Shown here: piece after piece, positions 11,463 to 23,174 of the stretch
How the letters are laid out: the number at the start of each line of letters is the position of its first letter
How positions within the stretch are numbered: the stretch's first letter is position 1
From: Nyssa sinensis
Taxonomy: Eukaryota; Streptophyta; Magnoliopsida; Cornales; Nyssaceae
Assembly (NCBI GenBank): GCA_008638375.1
Contig: CM018051.1
Coordinates: forward strand, 31,380,740-31,444,739
DNA: 64,000 nt
Reading direction: 5' to 3'
Program-made: the position numbers and the translations under genes
The notes under the pieces: generated by a model
What the model saw: only the letters and a program-made list of their open reading frames with translations
Database searches by the model: none
Told to the model about the DNA's origin: nothing

Positions 11463-12566
11463 CACTGACCGAGATTCCCCCCCTTTTCTTTTAAAACCTT
11501 AACCGTATACATATATATATATATATACCTAAGCCCTAAACGACGTCGCCCCACTAATTCGGTGGCAAGCCCAGAGGCTGCCACGCGTCCGAGTCGACTC
11601 GGTCAGAGCTTTTAAAACCGAGTTGACTCACTGTCACCTTCTTCATTCGACCCCTACTGTTGTCCTAATTCCTGCGTTTCATTTTTTTCTATTTCGTGGA
11701 TTTTGGCCGATTATTTTCTTACTGTTTCTTCTCCAAAATGTTTCTAAAACATCATGGAGTGTTTTGGCATTCATTTGAGGGATCGAAAGGGTTTCATTAG
11801 CTCGGTTGAAGGTTGGATAATCCGAACTGTAAATCGTTGGTTCATGCTCATTTCTTCATCATTTTTAGTGAGGTTGGGCTTATTTTGATCCCCTCTTCAT
11901 GAGGATTCAATTCCCATTCATACTTGTTGATTTAGATGAGAGTTTAAAGGTTTGGGTTCCAAACCCGTAACCTGCAACTCGGTTGTTGGGGGTCAGTTTT
12001 TGAGTTTTGTGATCGCGTAGTAGGGTTCTTAGAACCCTCATGGCCTCAGTTTGAAGTCTTGATAAGCCAAAATGGAATTGGTAAACGTGGGTTCAGACCT
12101 GCTTGAGCAAGGTCCATCCATGGCTGCCTTGTGTACGGCTGATGTTTCTAAGGTGTTTTAGGTTCAATTAATCATGCCTAGTTCATGTATATTCATCCTA
12201 ACCATCATATATACTAAATTAAAGGCTAAAACAGATTCATACATATAGAAATTCTAGAGAGAGAAATTCAAGTGTTTTGTGGGTTTACCTTGTTCCAAAC
12301 TGTTTCTCTCTCCTTTGCTCCTTGCTTCCCATTTCTGAATGTCCTAGAAACTCCTTCAATCTCTCCCTCACTCTCGGATGGTTGTGTTTGTGTGAGTACA
12401 AGCACCATGCATACTTGTATAAAGAAAGGTGAATCATGGCAAATCTGATTACCCCTCCATTTGGGTTAGCCAATTTCAGGCTTCTTCATGAGTGGGTTTG
12501 AATTTGCCACTGTTGGGCAGGCCATTGAGTGGCCGGTTGTGTGTGTGTGTGGTGTTTGACTCACAT

Positions 12567-12860
12567 ATATATATATATATATGTATATATACATGGTTTA
12601 ACCCTAATACACCTTGGATAATACACACACCTCTCTTTGACACACACTCTCTTTTGTACACTTTGGACAATAGCATGCCCTCTTATTCCATATATAATAT
12701 ACATACATTTCATATATACATATTTTAACATACATGCATGCATGCATATACACATTCATATATATATATATATATATATATTCATGTATAATTATATATA
12801 TATATTTTTAGTTATAATTATTTATATAGTATATGTATTTTTGCATTTAATTATATATAT
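12567..12860. repeat. TA/CATA microsatellite block
   Basis: Runs of TATATA and CATGCATG lie at 12567-12590 and 12700-12860, inside the first part (minus-strand sense) of the family B solo LTR. Low-complexity open frames here are not genes. Confidence 0.85.
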
Positions 12861-13011
12861 GTGAATGTTACAATTTACTTCTTATATTAAAATAATTAAT
12901 TACTTTAAAAATTAATTATTTTCTTAAATGTATCATCTTTGTACTAATCTTCGTATCCTCGTAATACGTGTCACAATACCCGGCATTCTCAGGTCGGGGT
13001 ATTACAAAATG

Positions 13012-13441
13012 GACCTGCCCAGTTTTAATGGTCAACTTCAGATCGAGGGGTTTCTTTATGGGCTGGTATTAGTTGAGAGATTTTTTGATTATATGGATAT
13101 TCCTGAAGATAAAAAGGTGAAATTAGTTGCATACAGATTATTGGGAGGAGCTTTTGCTTTGGTGGGAACAGTTTCAAATTACATGAATGCGAAAAGGAAA
13201 GGGCATGGTTTGGATGTGGGCTAAGATGAGGCGACAGTTACGATCCAGATATTTGCTTCCAGATTATGAGCAGATTCTGTTTCAACAATATCAGAATTGT
13301 AAGCAAGGAAGTAGAACAGTCGAGGCTTACCTAGAAGAATTTCACAAGTTTTCGTCGCGTAATAACCTCTTGGAAACAGATGCGTAACAAGTTGCTAGGT
13401 TTGTTGGGGGGCTACGTTGGGCTATACAGGATCGAGTTGCA
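13012..13441 (+). pseudogene. Ty3 gag, C-terminal part
   Basis: Resumes after the solo LTR with DLPSFNGQLQIEGFLY and FFDYMDIPEDKKVKLVAYRL. It then shifts frame near 13165-13185 and continues as MWAKMRRQLRSRYLLPDYEQ and VEAYLEEFHKFSSRNNL. A TAA near 13385 ends that piece, after which VARFVGGLRWAIQDRVAMQ leads into the long frame at 13442. This is the retrotransposon gag capsid region. Confidence 0.85.
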
Positions 13442-15274
13442 ATGCAAACAGTCTACACCTTAACCGAAGGCATTGCGTTGGCTATCAAGGCAGAAACTCA
13501 ATTGGACAGATCAAAGACGGCGACCGTAACACGAAATTCCTTTCATTCTAATCATGCTGTAGTAAATAACGTAAAAGCCCCAAATTTTCAGCCACCTTTG
13601 TCTAACACCACTTGCGAGACAAGTAGCAGTGCAGGTCCTTCAAAGCCAGCTTCAAAGCTAGTCAACACTGTTCCACCAGAAGTGGCACCTCGTAACCCTT
13701 ATGCTCATCCGGGGTCTGATAAGTGCTATAGATGTGGACAACCAGGGCACCGTTCCAACGAGTGTCCTAAAAGGGGTACCGCTAACTTAGTGGAGCCAGA
13801 AGAACATGACAGATTCAAGATAGAGGAGGACGAGAATGAAGCGCCCTATACTTATGAAGACGAAGAGGTAATGGGTGGCGATGAAAGAGAGCTACTGTCA
13901 TGCTCTCTGGTGGTTCAACGACTTCTGTTAGCACCAAAGCTGGAAGAACCATCCCAGCAGCATAATATATTCCGAGCTAGATGCACTGTGAACAAAAAGG
14001 TTTGTGATGTCATTATTAATAGTGGCAGTAGTGAAAATATAGTGTCCAAAGCAATGGTTACCAAGTTGGGCTTGCAGACTAAGAAATACCCTTCACCATA
14101 TAAGATTAGCTGGATCAAACGGGGTGCTGAAGTGAAGTTAATTGAAATCTGCCGCATTAAATTTTCAATTGGGAAGAATTATGCAGATGAGGTTGTGTGT
14201 GACGTGGTGGAGATGGATGCCTGCCATATGATTTTGGGACGACCTTGGCAGTTTGATGTGGATGCTATGTACAGGGGCCGTGATAACGTATATGTTTTCA
14301 TGAAGGGGGGCCTAAAGATCGTTTTGGGACCCATAAAAGAGGAATTTTCAATTGTTGAACCAAAGTCAAAGGGAAAGTCAGTATTTCTTGTGGATGAGGG
14401 TGAATTCATAGAAGAAACTAAGGAATCTGGAGAGATTTTTGCTGTGGTAGTTAGGGGAGAAGTTGGCAAGGAGTCTATGGAAATTCCACCCGCACTTAAA
14501 CCTTTGCTGAAGGAATTTCAGGAAATTACACTGTTAGAGCTACTAGATGGGTTACCTCCTATGCAAGACATACAACATCAGATTGATCTCACACCAGGAT
14601 CCAGTTTGCCTAATCGTCCATATTACCGGATGAGTCTCAAGGAAAGTCAGATCCTACAAGAGCATGTAGAAGAGGTGATTAAGAAAGGATTGGTGCAGGA
14701 GAGCATGAGTCCTTGTGCGGTACCAGCCTTGTTAGTTCTAAAGGATGACAGTTGGCGCATGTGCATCGACAACCGGGCAATCAACATGATCACTGTCAAA
14801 TATAGGTTCCCTATTCTTCGATCGGAAGATATGCTAGACATGTTGGCTAGATCCAAAGTCTTTTTGAAAATTGACTTACGGAGCGAGTACCATCAGATTC
14901 GGACTAGGCTTGGTGATGAATGGAAGACTGCTTTCAAGACCTTATGGAGGCGGTTTGACACATCACTGAATTTCAGTAGCACAAGTCATCCTCAGTCCGA
15001 TGGTCAAATAGAAGTGGTGAACCACACTCTTAGGAATTTAATTCGCTGCATTTCTAGGGATAAACCAAAACAGTGGGATATTGCTCTTGCACAGGTTGAG
15101 TTTGGTTATAACAGTATGCTGAATCGTTCTACTGGGAAGAGTCTATTCCAAATTGTTTATTGCTATCCTCCACGCCATGCTTTAGACTTGGTTCCTCTGC
15201 CAAAGTTTCCTGGGATGAGTATTGCAACAGAAAATATGGTGAATCGTATCAAGGCTATTCAAGAAGAGGTGTGA
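13442..15274 (+). pseudogene. Ty3 Gag-Pol frame with in-frame RT-to-integrase deletion
   Basis: 610 codons are open. Visible in order: the end of gag; a CCHC zinc knuckle (CYRCGQPGHRSNEC, about residues 95-108); an aspartic protease core reading INSGSSENIVS (about 192-202) with Asn where the catalytic Asp is expected; and the first RT blocks (PYYRMSLKESQIL, VLKDDSWRMCIDNRAIN, FLKIDLRSEYHQI). Directly after EWKTAFKT (about residue 500) the protein continues as LWRRFDTSLNFSSTSHPQSDGQIEVVN, which is integrase core. The rest of RT, all RNase H and the first part of integrase are deleted, yet the frame is kept. The product could not copy DNA. The long open frame without stops suggests the deletion is not very old or that the parent copy was well preserved. 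Confidence 0.88.
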
Positions 15275-15565
15275 AAAAATTTGGTGGAATCTAATGCCAA
15301 ATACAAGGCAGCTGTTGATAAAAAGAGAACAGCTCAAGTCTTTCAAGAGGGAGATTTAGTGATGGTTTATTTGCGCAAGGGGCGGGTGCTAGTAGGCATG
15401 TACAACAAGCTGAAAGACAGGAAATATGGTCCTTTCTAGATTCTGCGAAAAATTAATGATAATGCCTATGTTGTGGACCTTCCTATAGACATGACCATTT
15501 CTCTTACTTTCAATGTTGCTGATTTGTTCGCATATCATCCTCCTGATGTGTCTTCTTCTCCATAA
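15275..15565 (+). pseudogene. Ty3 integrase C-terminal tail
   Basis: After the stop at 15272-15274 the same frame continues with KYKAAVDKKRTAQVFQEGD, LRKGRVLVG, MYNKLKDRKYGPF, one more stop, then [10 protein letters not shown] and [13 protein letters not shown]. It ends at a TAA at 15563-15565. This is the normal carboxy end of a Ty3 integrase. Confidence 0.87.
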
Positions 15566-15590
15566 CCTAGCTCAAGGTCGAGTTCTTTTC

Positions 15591-15602
15591 AAGCAGGGGA
15601 GA
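15591..15602 (+). other. Polypurine tract of nested Ty3 element
   Basis: AAGCAGGGGAGA lies one base before the right LTR, the expected place for the plus-strand primer. Confidence 0.85.
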
Positions 15603-15603
15603 C

Positions 15604-16079
15604 TTATGTAGAACAGGTTGTTGCTTAAATTTAGGACTTTTGATTTATTATTAGAATATTTCTATTTTTGATTTTTTTTTTTGTATTTTTCCTTATTTGA
15701 ATTATTTCTTTTACAGTTCTAGTCAAATTAAGAGTTCTAGTCCTAGTCGAATTCGGAGTTCTAGTCATAGATGGTATTTTTTATTTTAATTATTTCTTTT
15801 ACAGTTCTAGTCGAATTAGGAGTTCTAGTCTTAGATGAGCTTGGTTTTGTAGCCTATATAAAGGCTCTTTCTTCAAGTCCTAGATGAGTCTAGTTTTGTA
15901 GCCTATATAAAGGCTCTTTCTCTCATTGTAAAGTTAACTTGCATTCAATAAATAATTTTCTTTTTGAGATCTTATTCTCTGTGCTCGTGGATTCGAGTGT
16001 GTTACCTTTGTTCGTGGATTTGGATGATTTTTACAAGAATCAGGTAGTCTCCTAATTTTCACAAGCTTCCGCCACGTCA
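15604..16079 (+). mobile_element. Right LTR of nested Ty3 element
   Basis: 476 bp, pairing with 7679-8155. Its first bases read TTATGTAGAACAGG, so the terminal TG has mutated to TT. It ends GCCACGTCA. Small indels and substitutions separate the two LTRs (for example around 7740 versus 15670 and near the ends), so the insertion is of moderate age. Confidence 0.92.
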
Positions 16080-16433
16080 AGTGCTGAAGTAGAGTATCGA
16101 GCCTTAGCTTCCACAGCTGCTAAGCTTACTTGGATTTCATTTATCTTACGAGATGTTGGTGCACGGGTCATGCATCCACCGATTTTATTTTGTGACAATA
16201 TGTCCGCATTACATCTTACCATTAATCCGGTTTTTCATGCTCGAACCAAACATGTTGAAATCAATTATCATTTCGTGCGAGAAGAAGTAGTACTGAGTTT
16301 TGTTGTTACACAATTTGTAACGTTAGCGAATCAATTAGCCGACATTTTAACAAAACCTCTAAGCCGACAATATTTTCTCAATCTTCGTCCCAAACTAGGA
16401 CTTTGGCATTTTCTCTGTCCAAGTTTGAGGGGG
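16080..16433 (+). pseudogene. Ty1/copia RNase H end (continuation of 5585-7678)
   Basis: Reads EVEYRALASTAAKLTWISF, CDNMSALHLTINPVFHARTK, HVEINYHFVRE and ADILTKPLSRQYFLNLR, the standard copia RNase H end. It carries on the frame broken at 7678, which proves that 7679-16079 is an insertion. It ends just before a purine run AAGTTTGAGGGGG (16421-16433), the copia polypurine tract. Confidence 0.93.
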
Positions 16434-16781
16434 TGTATTGATGAACATTTTCTAGCAGCTAAATTCTCTCCAATAGAAGATGTTGATAAGCCACGTGACA
16501 ATGTAGTGATAAAGTGATAAAGCAAGCAACCATGTGAAGATGACTTTTTGAATCCCGTAGCAGTTGAGTTTTGTTGGAGATAGGATTGTTTTTTTGATTT
16601 CTTTTATCTTTTTCCTTATCTTTTTTGTTGTAACTCTTTTACTTTGGTAGGTGGATAGTGAGTTATGTATATATATATATATATATATATACTGGGTAAA
16701 TGTAATACAGAAAGTAAGTGAGATATACTGAACAAAGAGTTGTTGACTTTTCCTATTTATAATATTCTAAAACTGTTGACA
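16434..16781 (+). mobile_element. Copia 3' LTR (right end uncertain)
   Basis: Starts TGTATTGATGAAC directly after the polypurine tract. A TATATA run at 16668-16690 sits inside. The right end is placed at GTTGACA (16781) because the sequence changes to LINE-like material soon after. No TSD can be checked because the 5' LTR of this element is not in the window. Confidence 0.65.
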
Positions 16782-16819
16782 TGCATTAAAAACAACCCGG
16801 GCATCATCTTCTAACACAA

Positions 16820-17665
16820 TATGAGAAAAAAACCCCTAAGAAGCTGCAAACTGTTGAGCCTTGCAAACTGCCATAGCTTCTAATAGAGTAGCAACAGTCA
16901 TCGAAGCAACAGGAGAAGCCGCAACCCTCTTGAGATGCCTATTCGAGCAACGCAGTACAATACCCAAACAAATTGAATCCGTCGTGACACAGTTACTCAT
17001 CAACTTCACTTTCACTGGCAGTGCATTATAGAAACATTGCCATATAAACATTTTAGTCTTATTTTTCACTTTCAACTTCAAATCAAAAGAACCAATCGTA
17101 GCTAATGAAGAAGCCCTAGATGAAGTGGATAGCTTCTATGACAAATTCCTGCTGCTGTAATAGCAACATGGTATGTCAAACGGGAAGAAAAAGTTCCATG
17201 TTTCTCATAGTTCCAGATACTGCCATCATTCGACCCAATCACACTAACTGGCAGACTTAAAATTGCATCACCTTCGAGCTTTGTAAAAAGACCTGGCCTA
17301 TTGACAAGATCCTATTTCCTAGACAAAGTATCCCCATCAATTAAATCTGAGACTTTCTCTGGACCACAACTCTAACGTTTGGGTGAAAAATTCGTAAAAT
17401 TATTTGTCAATGGAAACCATGGATCAATCCAAATACTAATTTTTGGACCGTTACCCACCCTCTAACGCCATTCCTAATTCAAAAATTTCAACCTTCAAGT
17501 ATACTCTTCCAAGCCCATAATGAGTTCCAACGATCGATCCTAAGGAGAAAGAAGGGTACCATTTGGGAAATACCTACCTTTAAACACACGATGGAAGAGA
17601 GAATTGGCTGGATTCAACAATTTCGATCCCCGTCTTGCTAACAAGACTATTATTTTGCGTAATAC
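16820..17665 (-). pseudogene. LINE (L1-type) ORF2 C-terminal remnant
   Basis: On the minus strand from about 17665 down: LLARRGSKLLNPANS, then FKGRYFPNGTLL, RVGNGPKISIWIDPWFP, VSDLIDGDT and DGSIWNYEKHGTFSSRLTYHVA. A zinc-finger RT region follows (KTKMFIWQCFYNALPVKVKL), then an RNase H-like end (AASPVASM, LLEAMAVCKAQQFA). This order is typical of plant L1 LINEs after the RT domain. Several stops and at least one deletion are present between the last two blocks. No poly(A) tail or TSD was found. Confidence 0.85.
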
Positions 17666-19094
17666 TTCAAATAATTATTTTATTTTAATCTCATCAACTT
17701 CTTTTCACATATGTTTATTTTTTGGTACATATCGAAATTTTAAAATAGAGAGTACTACGGTGTGAGTACTCGTTAATATTGTAACCACAAATCCTTAAGA
17801 TTTTCAAACTTAATCCATTAACCAAAGCTCATTTCCAAATTTCACATCTACAATCATGTACTTGAACTTGTTCAAAATCTGATCGTTTCTTTTCTAAGCT
17901 TACTGCTTCTGTTTGATTAAATTGGTCTGCTTGTTAATTAATCCAAATCGTCCAAACCTTTTTAAAATTTTAGGATCTTTTCTCCATTCTAAAAAATTGT
18001 TGAATTCCAATCAAATACCTCTTCCATAAATCACTCAAAATCTCAACTTTAAATAAACGAGACAAAGTTCAGACATGAATAACACTGTAATTTTATTCTT
18101 CATAAAAATCACAAGAATAATATCCAATATTTTATTGAAAAAAGCTATGGACAAAACCCAATACAAAGCGCAGCTCTTTCTACTTTGGCCACACTCACTA
18201 ATGGGCAATCACATGCAATTATTTAGTGATCCTTTAGGGTTATGATAGTAAATGTCATGTTAAAAGTCACACGTTTAATAATAAATATATAAATATATGA
18301 CATATCATCTAACTATTACAACCATTAAACCATGTCAATAATTTTTTAGCAATCACACCCTTTCACTTTATTCTTTACAGCAACCTCTTTAATACGGTCA
18401 ATCACCACCAACCTATATATATATATATATATATATCTATTTAACTAACTGAAGTAATTTACTCCTATTATAAAAATATTAAACGACTCTCAGTATGATT
18501 GAGAAACTACGACATAACACTCCCATTACTACTAAGATATTGCTAAATAAAATAAAAATAATGAAGTAATTATATGTTTTCGGTTTAATTGACCCATTAA
18601 AAGAATAAAATAAATCAAGTTCCTGGTGAAAGAGCTAAAAAAACAGAAGAGTAATATCGGATTCGAACTCTCTTATAATTGTGAACCACCCATTATCATG
18701 CAAGATACGCCTTGTAATAAATTGTTATGGAAATAGCCCGCCTGATTGGGGAGAAACGGAACCGAAGTTGAGAGAATCTCTACCATATGGTTAGTTGAAT
18801 GTCCAAATCAAGACTACTATATATCACAGTTCCAAATATTGAGTGGCAAGAAAACCCATATTTTTTCCCTCATAAACATTACCAAAACAAGGTATTAGAT
18901 AGGGAAGTCTATGAATACATTGGTCCTTCTCACTGTGACACAGACACGAGCCAATAGTCTGGACTTGTTTCCTTTGTCCTCTATTTCTACTGAAAATGCT
19001 TGTTGCTATTGTTTTTCTTCTTTTTAATATCCACCACCCTTTTTCTAATTAATTCTCTTCATTTTTCACATAATCTCTCCTGGCACGCAATAAT
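17666..19094. other. AT-rich spacer, nothing recognised
   Basis: I see no coding frame, RNA gene or LTR end here. There is a TA run at 18415-18436. The sequence may be decayed repeat or the far flank of the PDC gene; I cannot assign it. Confidence 0.5.
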
Positions 19095-19490
19095 TGTTAG
19101 TGCAGGTGATAGTTGAAGATTTCTTAAGCTAAGATCAATGGAGAGTTAATCATGAAGGAAAGGAATCGAGAGAAGCAAAGAATGAACAGCCATGGCACAT
19201 AAGCTAGAAAGATCTTATTGCTTAGTTTGTTACTTACATTGAGAGCTCAATCAACTCTATATATATATATACACAATGCAGCTGTTTACTACCACTAACA
19301 AACTTTGCTTGGTTTGATTTATATTTAACAACATTGTAACAAAATTTTATTACTGACGAGTTGCACTTGATGAGCTGGCACTAGAGTCTTCTGGCTGAGT
19401 GTGGCTTGTTCTAGCTGAGTGTAGATTCTTCTAGCACTATCTGTTTGAGCAGCTGAGGCGATTGTTTGTGCTATCTTAGCCGAGCTTACA
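19095..19490 (-). mobile_element. Copia LTR, minus orientation (left end uncertain)
   Basis: The right end is fixed by the copia polypurine tract on its right (19491-19503, TCCCCCCCGCAAA on the plus strand) and LTR-type bases GAGCTTACA ending at 19490. Reading minus, the LTR starts TGTAAGCTCGGC. The left end at TGTTAGTGC (19095) is a guess; no TSD was confirmed. Short repeats of GCTGAGTGT occur inside (19390-19430). Confidence 0.55.
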
Positions 19491-20004
19491 TCCCCCCCGC
19501 AAACTAATGATCTATTTGGAGATCAAGAGTTTGTCTGGAAAGAACAGAAATTGGGAGGAGGTCAGGCCCTTAGTAGAAATTGCTAGTTGGACATCAATGG
19601 ATACATATATACTAAACAGAGAGGTCTTTTCTTGTAACCTTCTCCCTAACATAGTGAAAGTCTACTTCCACATGCTTAGTGCGAACATGGAAGACTGAAT
19701 TGGAGGCAAGGGCTATTGCTGATAAGTTGTCACACTAGATTGTGGGAACAGTGGAAATGGGAATATGTAGATCAAAGAATACCATCCTTATCTAGGACAT
19801 TTCAACTGTAGTTGTTGCTAAAGCTTTCTATTCAACTTCTATTGCAAAACGAGCTATAATCTGTTGGTTCTTGGCACCCCCAAGCAATGGGATTGTGGCC
19901 TCAAAAAAGAAGGTAACCAATAATGGACCTCCTATCATTGGGGTCACCAGTCCAATCTGAGTCAGTATAAGCTGAGAGGTTTAGGTGGCCTTTGGTATAA
20001 TGGA
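19491..20004 (-). pseudogene. Ty1/copia RNase H end, minus strand
   Basis: Read on the minus strand from 20004: SDWTGDPNDRRS-like start, GYLLFFEATIPLLGG, KNQQIIARFAIEVEYKAL, CDNLSAIALASNSVFHVRTK and HVEVDFHYVRE, then a weak C-terminal end. Stops are present (for example before CDNLSA). It is a different copia copy from that at 16080-16433 and lies on the opposite strand. It is cut at 20004 by an LTR insertion. Confidence 0.87.
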
Positions 20005-21783
20005 TGTCGCAACCCAAAACTCATTCTATGCGGATTAGGGATAACGACCGATACTGCCACTCAGACAGGCCGTACAAAATCAAATGAATCGCACAGAATG
20101 ATAAATGATTTTTTTTCCTTTTTCTTCATATCAATAAATCATAAATCATTGAATCATTTAATGCAGAAGCTACACCAATGCATTTCATCTGATCATAAAC
20201 CGAACTCCAACAACCATCAATCAAATATTTTCAAGTACCATTTCGATCATCATGATTCACTATCAGGTCTAACATCACGACTAATGATACAATAGTACAA
20301 ATATTTATTATTTAGATCAGCCTTACAGAGTACATATTCAAATCATGACTTGGAGTTTACATCATTAATATTGCTCACAAGCACACAACTAGCTCCACTA
20401 GTTGCCTCATTTTGTTTCATTCCTTATAGAGCTACTAGAAAAATAGTTATAAATATGAAGTGAACTAACTTAGCTCAGTAAGTAAATTCTCTCGCTCTGC
20501 CATGGGTCAAGGTTAGTCCAAAAGAAAGATAAAGGGCAATAGCAAGCAAATGATAATATCACAATAGCATACGAATGATAGAACATTATAGTAGCTAGTC
20601 ACTAATTATGTGAATCCATAAAATGACCCGTAGGTCCGAAAGGCACATCCCAAGGTAGAATAACAAGTCAACAATAGGGATTAGCCTGTACAATAAATAG
20701 TTGTCACAATAATAGGATAACAATTCGAGTCCAAAAATATGCAAGCAAAAATCTCATCAATCAAATAATATGTCAACAGATAATCAAGGACAAGCTCATA
20801 AGGCGTATCAGTAATCAAGAGTACATCATTAACATAACTAAAGATAGGCTTGCAAAGCATATTAATAATCCATGAGTGCATTATTAGAATATCAATAAAT
20901 GATATGAGATACTAACAAAACAGATGTTGTCATATATAGGGCTCGACATACCCTCAAAAGTGCTCATCCAGGTCCACTCCTTCTTTATTGGGCTATTGGA
21001 TAGCACTAGAGCTCTATACATATATCATGTCCTGTCTTTTAAGGATTAGGTGTTGGGCATCATTCCCAAACACTGACCTGTAGGTCCATAAGCATCCGTA
21101 AATTAAGGGGACGTTGTGACTAATCACAACTCCACGCACTCGTAATAATATCATGATCATTAAAATTTCACAGGCGAAGTATATATTTGTGGAATAACAA
21201 ATTCTCAATAGTGAGAAGCATAGCAATTTTTTAATATCCAAGCAAGGTATAGACATGAACAAGTAATCACATTTGGATATTGGCAATCAAATTCTCATAA
21301 AGTCCACAAAATAGAACAGGCATCAAATTGTGAAGATCAACAATATCAGGTATATATGGAATACAAATTGGCAGTATTGAGAAAATAAACTTGTAACATA
21401 GCTAGGAATTACTATATGTTAGAGTTCAAGCCATTCTAGACTATCTTAGGATGTTGAAAATCCTCTAGTATCAGCAGTCTTGTCCTCTATATCTGCCTGA
21501 ACCCCTACTGTACAGTAACTTCCAGAATCACCAGACATATATGGCATTTCTAATTTTTCTGCATAAAAATTTAGAGCTTTCTTTTGGAAGATTGAAGAAG
21601 AATAAACCATATTCCACCTACAAGCACAAATTGGAGTTAGAGATTTTGGAGATTCTAATCAAAATCAACAAGGGCAAAGTTAGAGTTCTACCATAACTCA
21701 AGAGAATTGAGGTAGAGAAATTCTAAACCTAGGTATAGAACTTGTGTAGATAGGTTTATCATACATCTATCTTATCTCTTACT
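20005..21783 (-). mobile_element. Old, diverged LTR of the A/B group
   Basis: The start TGTCGCAACCCAAAACTC and the following TATGCGGATTA match the outer end of family A and B LTRs (TGTCACGACCCGAAACCC..TATGCGGAT) with C-to-T/G-to-A type changes. The block near 21060-21130, with GTAGGTCCATAAGCATC and GTTGTGACTAATCACAA, corresponds to 27790-27850. The left flank ATGGA (20000-20004) recurs at 21784-21788, a possible 5-bp TSD, which would end the element at 21783. The inner end has lost the usual TTACA. The left end is solid; the right end is tentative. Confidence 0.6.
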
Positions 21784-21788
21784 ATGGA

Positions 21789-22960
21789 ATTGTTCTTTGC
21801 GTATTAAGGCATATCTTGTACGTACTTTGAAAATGCATGTATTGATTGTATTGACTTGCTTTTACCTTGTTTTGTTATCAAATGTACTCCTAGCTTAATA
21901 TGAACATGATTGCTTAGTGAAATCATAAAATGGGTTTACATGTATTAAATATGATATTGTTAGTTGCACAGAATGTGTTTGTGAAATTGCTTGAATGAAT
22001 GCTATGGTGAATGCTTGATGCTTTAGTGAGATTTTATGACTTCCTTAAACTGTAGAAGAACCAAATAAGATAATGTAAAAATAAGCTTGGGTTGAACAAC
22101 CATAAAATGGTGAGAATGGGAAAGGAATGAACATTTGGGGCTTGATGTGGGATTATGTCATTTCTGTGTTATTGAGTGTGATGAGATTTCACTTACTCGA
22201 GATTTCATTTGTGTTCAGGATGGTGTCCCCCATTGTCTTGCAAGCCGTAAACCCTCATAAGTGGTCATGTGTCTTTATCAGGTTAGTAGCCTATAAAACA
22301 TACAAGGCTTACCGAGGGCCGACTCGAAAATTAGTCTTGGAGATTGAGACTTGAAAATTGATGAGGGAAAAACTTGAGAATTGAAAGGATTTGAACAAAG
22401 TTTGAACTTCTACAAATTGACTCATCTTTGGTTAATTTACATGGTGCTTTCCTTTTGACGATCATGAATATAATATTGTGCCAGAACATTCTCAATTAAC
22501 TCATTGTACTTGTGGTGAAATACATTCTTTGTGATCACTTGTATGCCATTACGCATGCTCAAGCATACACGTACCACCACATTTTCTTACCTCTATTTAT
22601 ATTTCTCCTATTGTAATTGTTGTATTGACCCCTATTAGATGCAAGAGTGGGTAAGAAAACGATTGTAAGTTGAAGAATTATTACCAAGACATTTTTGGAA
22701 AGATCTCCATTTTTTTTCTTACTTGAACTCAAAAAACCCCTTTGAGGAGGTTGCTTGAATGTACCTCTCTCTTGGAATGAGCCATGTATTTTGTAGTTTA
22801 AATGTATATAAACTAGAAGCTTCTAGCCAGCAAACTTTCACGTAAATGCTCAGCAAACTTTCACAAGAGTCCTTTGTAGCCAAGTCCATTATTTACCATG
22901 TCGGTTTCATGCCCATTTCTCACATGCCAATAGCAACTCTGCGGTGGACGTAAGAGGGAG
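21789..22960. other. Unassigned spacer downstream of PDC
   Basis: Decayed sequence without a credible coding frame. The first ~90 bases read on the minus strand may continue the copia frame (YVQDMP..YAKN, compare the copia RYVKGTPGYG block), which would fit the TSD proposed for 20005-21783. The rest, to the PDC 3' flank, holds nothing I recognise. Confidence 0.4.
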
Positions 22961-23174
22961 CCTCCTTTTCATGAGCCTCTCCAACCCAAAAATTTTACTC
23001 AACTCACTCACATTCCATTCATCCATCATAATTTTTGGGGGAAAGTGGGAAACAAAGCACAAAGATCTGAGATATTAAAAAGCAAGGGAATAATACACGA
23101 AACTCAGCTAGTCTGCGGAACAGGCAAACCGTTAAACTGATTCGATTTTTTCTATAGCAGAGGCTGAAATATAT

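Larger units (their letters stand above)
8569..13006 (-). mobile_element. Family B solo LTR (4.4 kb) inside Ty3 gag
   Basis: On the plus strand it begins TGTCACGACCCGAAACCC and ends GGTCGGGGTATTACA. Read on the minus strand, the LTR runs from TGTAATACCCCGACC to GGGTCGTGACA. Both sides carry a perfect 5-bp TSD, AAATG (8564-8568 and 13007-13011). No primer site, polypurine tract or pol lies inside, so it is a solo LTR left by recombination between LTRs. At 4438 bp it is the longest of the three family B copies in the window, partly because of extra tRNA-like modules (11263-11462) and microsatellites (12567-12860). Confidence 0.93.

Noticed and set aside
18600..18720. Possible tRNA or small RNA near GGATTCGAACTC
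   Set aside because: A box-B-like word occurs but no box A at a suitable distance.
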